Below are positions 60,430-64,000 of a stretch of DNA of 64,000 bases, one piece after another (position 1 is the stretch's first letter; the number at the start of each line of letters is the position of its first letter). The stretch covers positions 248,001 through 312,000 of the forward strand of contig NZ_JAGGPP010000013.1 of NCBI RefSeq assembly GCF_018613755.1, written 5' to 3'. The notes under the pieces were generated by a model. That model saw nothing but the letters and a program-made list of their open reading frames with translations. It ran no database searches and had not been told where the DNA came from. The translations under genes were made by a program, and so were the position numbers. The DNA is from Arthrobacter sp. ISL-72 (lineage in GTDB: Bacteria; Actinomycetota; Actinomycetes; Actinomycetales; Micrococcaceae).

Positions 60430-63400
60430 GCCGTTCCTTCTCCTCGCGGTACTCCTGAATGGTCATGTTGCGCAGCTGGGAATCGTCGCCGTTGGTGTTC
60501 GCCACGAAGCCCACGTGGGACACGAACGGCTCGATCACGTGGATCTTCTGCAGCGGGGTGACGATCAGCAGCTGCAGTTTCATCCGCTGGAACAGCTCCA
60601 GCCCGTACCGCGCGGACTCGTCGGAGCCGCGGCCGAATGCCTCGTCGATCACCACGAACCGGAAACTCCGGCCGCTGCCCGCAATCCTGCCGGCGCCCTT
60701 GCCGGACCCCAGCCCGAACTGGAACGCCAGCGCTGCGGCCAGGATGGTGTACGCCAGCTTCTCTTTCTGCCCGCCGGACTTGCCGCCCGAATCGGTGAAG
60801 TGCTCGTACTCCTCGCCGGTTTCGGTCCACTTCTCCGACGCCGAGAACGTGAACCAGTTCCGCACATCGGTCACCTTGGCGGTCCACTTCCGGTCCAGGT
60901 CGCTCAGTCCCTCCCGGCCCCGGAAGCGCTCAATCAGCCGCTCCACCTGCAGGTACTTCTGCTCCGAGTACTGGTCCTCGTCGCCAATGGTCCCCTCCGA
61001 GCACGCCCGCAGGTCACTGCCGAACTCGCGCACGTCCTGGTCCGACGTGGCCTGGTGCTCCAGCTGGATGTGCCGGCCCGTGTTGTACGGAATGCCCGCC
61101 AGCGACTGGTTGATCTCGCCGATCCGGTCAATGATGTTCTGCCGGCGGCTATCCAGGAACGCATTGAACGCCACGACCTCATGGATGGTGTTCTGGTTCA
61201 GCGACTCCTTGAACCGCGCCTCGAACCGGGGAAGGTCATTGCCCACCAGCTGTTCGAACAGCCGGCTATAGTCGGCCGCGGCCTCCAGGGCGGCGTCGAA
61301 GTCAGTGGTCTCATTCGGGTATTTGTTGCGGAAATCCGCCATCTGCCGGACGGTATTTTCGGCAGCGCGCGCGATCCGCTTGGCCAGCGCGTCGATGGTG
61401 TCCGTCAGCCCGCTCCGCACGGTGCTTTCCACGCTGCCCGTGTTCCGGTAGGTGAGCGCTTTGTCGCCGAGTGCTGCTTCGGCGAGGCGTCCGACGGCGG
61501 CCAGCACCACGGCGTCGTCCGTCACCGGCGTCTCGGCCAGGACAGCGCGGCACTCGTCAATCGCCTCGGCGATGTCCTTTACGGCCCCGTCATTAGTCCC
61601 TATGTTGCGTTGGTTCTTGTCCGCTCGCGACTGCGTCCGGTCAAGGCGATCGGTAAGTTCTTCTTTTTTGGCCATGAGCTGCTGCAGGACATCGCTGGTG
61701 GTCTGCAGCGCCCGCTTCTCCGCCTTCAACTCCTCGATGCTGCGGGCCGTGGCCTGCCAGCCGATCTCGCCGAACTCCTTCACCGAGCCCACCACGCCGA
61801 GCTGCCGGTTCTGCCGTCCCAGGCCGCCGAGCGCCTCGTTGGCCCGCGCCAGCTGGCCCGCCACCACCTTCAGCCTGCCCTGCACCTCGTCCTGCTCGGT
61901 GCGGAACCGGGCCATCTTGTCGTGGTTGTCCCAGCCCAGCACGTAATTGCGCCGGTCCGCCAGGTCCTTGCGGTCGTCCTTCTCGTGCCGGCCCCGGCCG
62001 CCCTTGAGCTGGCCGTTGGCTGTCAGAGCCTTGGGGTAGCGGCGGAAGTCCGTCAGGTTCTCGCAGCAGAAGTAGTCGAACCGGCTGCTGAGCTCGTCCA
62101 GCAGGAAATCCCGGAACGGGGTGCCCTGCTTGATGGCGATCTTGGCCGCCAGGGTCCCGGACTCAGCGGTCTTCGGCGCATGCGAGTCCCCGATCCGCAG
62201 GTACACCAGCCGGCCCCTGAGGTTGTTGGCGTCCACCCACGCGCTGACCGGGGCGTAGTGCTCCACCGGCACCAGCAGCGAGAGTGCGAAACCCCGCAGT
62301 GTCCGTTCAGCGGCGCCCTCCCAGGCGGCCTCGCCGTCGCGGACCTTGAGCAGCTCGCCGGCGTAGGGCAGCTCCGTGTCCGGGATTCCGGTTCCGTCAC
62401 AGAGCCGACGGCGGATATCCAGTTGGGGGAGCGGGATCAGGTTGCGCCGGGCCTGCAGGCTGGTGAGCTCGGCGGCGATCTCTGCGGCCTTGGTGTTGAG
62501 CTCGGACTGCTGGATGGAGAACAGGGTGCGGTCCTCCTGCAGCGCGTCCGAGCGCCGGGCCAGGTCCTGCTCCACCTCCACCAGGCTGGCCCGGTTCGCA
62601 TCGAACAGCACGCGGTCCTCCGGTGCCTGCAGGCCGAGCTCGGCGGCGGCGGCCGTGTACGCCTCGAAGCGTTGCCGCTGGGCCGCGGACTCCGCCGCGA
62701 GCCGCGAGAGGTCGGCGTCGATCGCTGCCAGCCTGCCGCCGCCGTTGGTGCGGATGTCCTCCTCAACCCCGGCGAGGTCCCGGCGCAGCTGCTTGATCTC
62801 GCCGTTCAGCCGGGCCGAGTCCTCCTGCAGCCGCACGCCGGTCTGCTTTAGCTCGTCCTGGTGCTCGAGGCTCAGCTGCAGCTTCCGGTCCGTGAACCAA
62901 GGGTGCAGCTGGTCGCGCTGCTTCCGGGCGAGGTCGTCGTCCGCGCTCAGCCTGGCGTGCTGGGCGGCGCCCTCCCGGATGGGCGTCAGCAGGGCGATCT
63001 GGTCCTTGGCGCGGAGGACGGCGTCGTGGGCTTTCTTCAGGTCGTCGAAGTGGTGGATCAGATTGGTGATCCGGGTGGCGACGTCGTCCTCTTCCAGCAT
63101 GTTGCCGCGCACGAAAGAGGTGATGTTTTCCACCTGCTTCATTGACACCGTCCGGTGGAACAGTTCCAGGGCCTGGTTCCCGCTGATGCCGAACTGACGC
63201 TTGAACGCGGCCGAGTACGGCTCGAAGGAATCATGGACCGAAGCACCTGCTGCGCGGAGCTTCCTCTTCAGCTGCAGCGGGTCCTGGCCGAAGTTGCTGA
63301 AGTCCGCCACTATGGACTGGTCCGCCTCCGCCAGTGAGTAGAAGCGGAGGGGCTGCCCGGCCTCCTGAGTGGCCCACAGCGTGATACCCAGGGTGACCGA

Positions 63401-63826
63401 TTTGCCCAGCACAGCGTTATGGAAGACGCCCAGCACGACGGTCAGCTGGCCGGTGCCGCGCAGGGCCACCGGCTTGGAGTACTCGCCGCCGGTGCTCCGC
63501 GCGTTCTTGTGGAAGCCCCGCACGTAGGACATCAGGGAGCGTTCCTTCTTCTGCGCCCCTGCGGCCTTGTTGTATTCAATTTTGTGGGCGGGCAGCAGCA
63601 ACGTGGTGATGGCATCCACTACCGTGGACTTGCCGGAACCGATGTCCCCGGTGAGCAGGCTGTTGGCCCCGTCCAGCCGGAACGTGCGCACCCCCTGGTG
63701 GAACGTGCCCCAGTTGAGCAGCTCCAAGCGGTGCAGCCGGAAGCCCGGGGGAGTGCCGCCGTCGGCCGCTGTCTCATCCAGGCTGAACAGGCTCTCCTGT
63801 AGGTCCGTGCCCAGGTCCGCCGTCAC
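60419..63826 (-). CDS. jetC: Wadjet SMC-like ATPase JetC, second locus
   Basis: SMC/MukB-like ATPase of 1135 residues. Walker A GDIGSGKST, long coiled coils, signature GGKSGGQKEK and Walker B FVVIDEAFGRGSDE are all present. Comparison with the first JetC shows near-identity in the head domains and more change in the coiled coils (about residues 280-420 and 620-760). GTG 63826 overlaps the jetB stop. A second complete motor in one window implies duplication or two acquisitions of related loci. Confidence 0.95.
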   Translation of the reverse strand: MTADLGTDLQESLFSLDETAADGGTPPGFRLHRLELLNWGTFHQGVRTFRLDGANSLLTGDIGSGKSTVVDAITTLLLPAHKIEYNKAAGAQKKERSLMSYVRGFHKNARSTGGEYSKPVALRGTGQLTVVLGVFHNAVLGKSVTLGITLWATQEAGQPLRFYSLAEADQSIVADFSNFGQDPLQLKRKLRAAGASVHDSFEPYSAAFKRQFGISGNQALELFHRTVSMKQVENITSFVRGNMLEEDDVATRITNLIHHFDDLKKAHDAVLRAKDQIALLTPIREGAAQHARLSADDDLARKQRDQLHPWFTDRKLQLSLEHQDELKQTGVRLQEDSARLNGEIKQLRRDLAGVEEDIRTNGGGRLAAIDADLSRLAAESAAQRQRFEAYTAAAAELGLQAPEDRVLFDANRASLVEVEQDLARRSDALQEDRTLFSIQQSELNTKAAEIAAELTSLQARRNLIPLPQLDIRRRLCDGTGIPDTELPYAGELLKVRDGEAAWEGAAERTLRGFALSLLVPVEHYAPVSAWVDANNLRGRLVYLRIGDSHAPKTAESGTLAAKIAIKQGTPFRDFLLDELSSRFDYFCCENLTDFRRYPKALTANGQLKGGRGRHEKDDRKDLADRRNYVLGWDNHDKMARFRTEQDEVQGRLKVVAGQLARANEALGGLGRQNRQLGVVGSVKEFGEIGWQATARSIEELKAEKRALQTTSDVLQQLMAKKEELTDRLDRTQSRADKNQRNIGTNDGAVKDIAEAIDECRAVLAETPVTDDAVVLAAVGRLAEAALGDKALTYRNTGSVESTVRSGLTDTIDALAKRIARAAENTVRQMADFRNKYPNETTDFDAALEAAADYSRLFEQLVGNDLPRFEARFKESLNQNTIHEVVAFNAFLDSRRQNIIDRIGEINQSLAGIPYNTGRHIQLEHQATSDQDVREFGSDLRACSEGTIGDEDQYSEQKYLQVERLIERFRGREGLSDLDRKWTAKVTDVRNWFTFSASEKWTETGEEYEHFTDSGGKSGGQKEKLAYTILAAALAFQFGLGSGKGAGRIAGSGRSFRFVVIDEAFGRGSDESARYGLELFQRMKLQLLIVTPLQKIHVIEPFVSHVGFVANTNGDDSQLRNMTIQEYREEKERRAG

Positions 63827-64000
63827 TTGTCCTCCTCCTCGGGCGCGCTGCCGGCTGCTGCGCTGCCGGTCACCGCGTCGGCGAGCGGCTCGCCGGCGAC
63901 CGTCGCCCGGTAGTCAGCCAGCCGTGCGTCGAACTCCTCCAGCCACTGCGCATCCACGTACGCCTTGAGGATCCGCGCCACCTCGTACGTGTCGCTCTGC
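63823..64000 (-). CDS. jetB: Wadjet protein JetB, second locus (C-terminal part, cut by window edge)
   Basis: The frame enters from the right edge and ends at TGA 63823-63825. It encodes TYEVARILKAYVDAQWLEEF and DARLADYRATVAGEPLAD, the same C-terminal region as the first JetB, with a longer Ala/Glu-rich tail. The stop overlaps the jetC start. jetA is expected just beyond the window. Confidence 0.9.
   Translation of the reverse strand, partial: QSDTYEVARILKAYVDAQWLEEFDARLADYRATVAGEPLADAVTGSAAAGSAPEEEDK

Noticed and set aside
1..64000. tRNA, rRNA or attachment-site core at island borders
   Set aside because: No cloverleaf-like sequence or rRNA segment was noticed by eye; a tRNA search program would settle it.

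Overview
The window is high-GC DNA with actinobacterial gene families and frequent GTG/TTG starts. It most resembles an Arthrobacter/Pseudarthrobacter-type soil actinobacterium; this is inferred from gene style, not from a database match. Much of it is accessory: defence loci, mobile elements, short catabolic operons with their own regulators, and many decayed gene fragments. No tRNA, rRNA or CRISPR array was seen.

Left part (1-10 kb): a type I restriction-modification locus (hsdM, hsdS, hsdR) with a GmrSD-like DUF262/DUF1524 nuclease gene between hsdS and hsdR. It is followed by a frameshifted membrane-anchored HNH nuclease gene and an alanine-rich excalibur-type lipoprotein. From 10.6 to 13 kb lie an IS110-family element and an IS5-family element. 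From 13.3 to 17.4 kb a tightly coupled six-gene minus-strand operon encodes a Ycf46-like AAA ATPase, a DUF1257-like protein, a DUF2997 protein, a membrane/helix-hairpin-helix protein, a small radical-SAM protein and a PH-like protein. This is the best candidate here for a poorly described system.

Middle (17.7-38.7 kb): a nucleoside-use cluster (decayed DeoR regulator, ribokinase, MFS transporter, nucleoside hydrolase); two transporter/TetR divergent pairs with clear operators (DHA2 MFS, EamA); a gamma-glutamylation cluster for ethanolamine or polyamines (permease, glutamine-synthetase-like ligase, class I amidotransferase-like hydrolase, aldehyde dehydrogenase, SDR, divergent FadR-type regulator); a MazEF-type toxin-antitoxin pair; and an operon of two membrane proteins with an M20 amidohydrolase and a double-domain AsnC/Lrp regulator.

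Right part (38.7-64 kb): a complete Wadjet jetABCD locus on the minus strand; a secreted subtilase; a GntR regulator; a MatC-type carboxylate carrier with a PrpF-like isomerase and a divergent LysR regulator; an orphan HATPase; SnoaL-like proteins; a RibD/DHFR-like reductase; a secreted lipase; a DUF4383 gene with a nonsense codon; and a LysE exporter inside a split HNH gene next to an IS110 remnant. The window ends in a second Wadjet locus (jetD, jetC, start of jetB seen), collinear with the first.

Across the window, short scars of the same families recur (HNH, DeoR, GntR, nucleoside hydrolase, MazF, JetD tail, DUF4383 tail). This points to repeated gain, duplication and decay in a genomic island.
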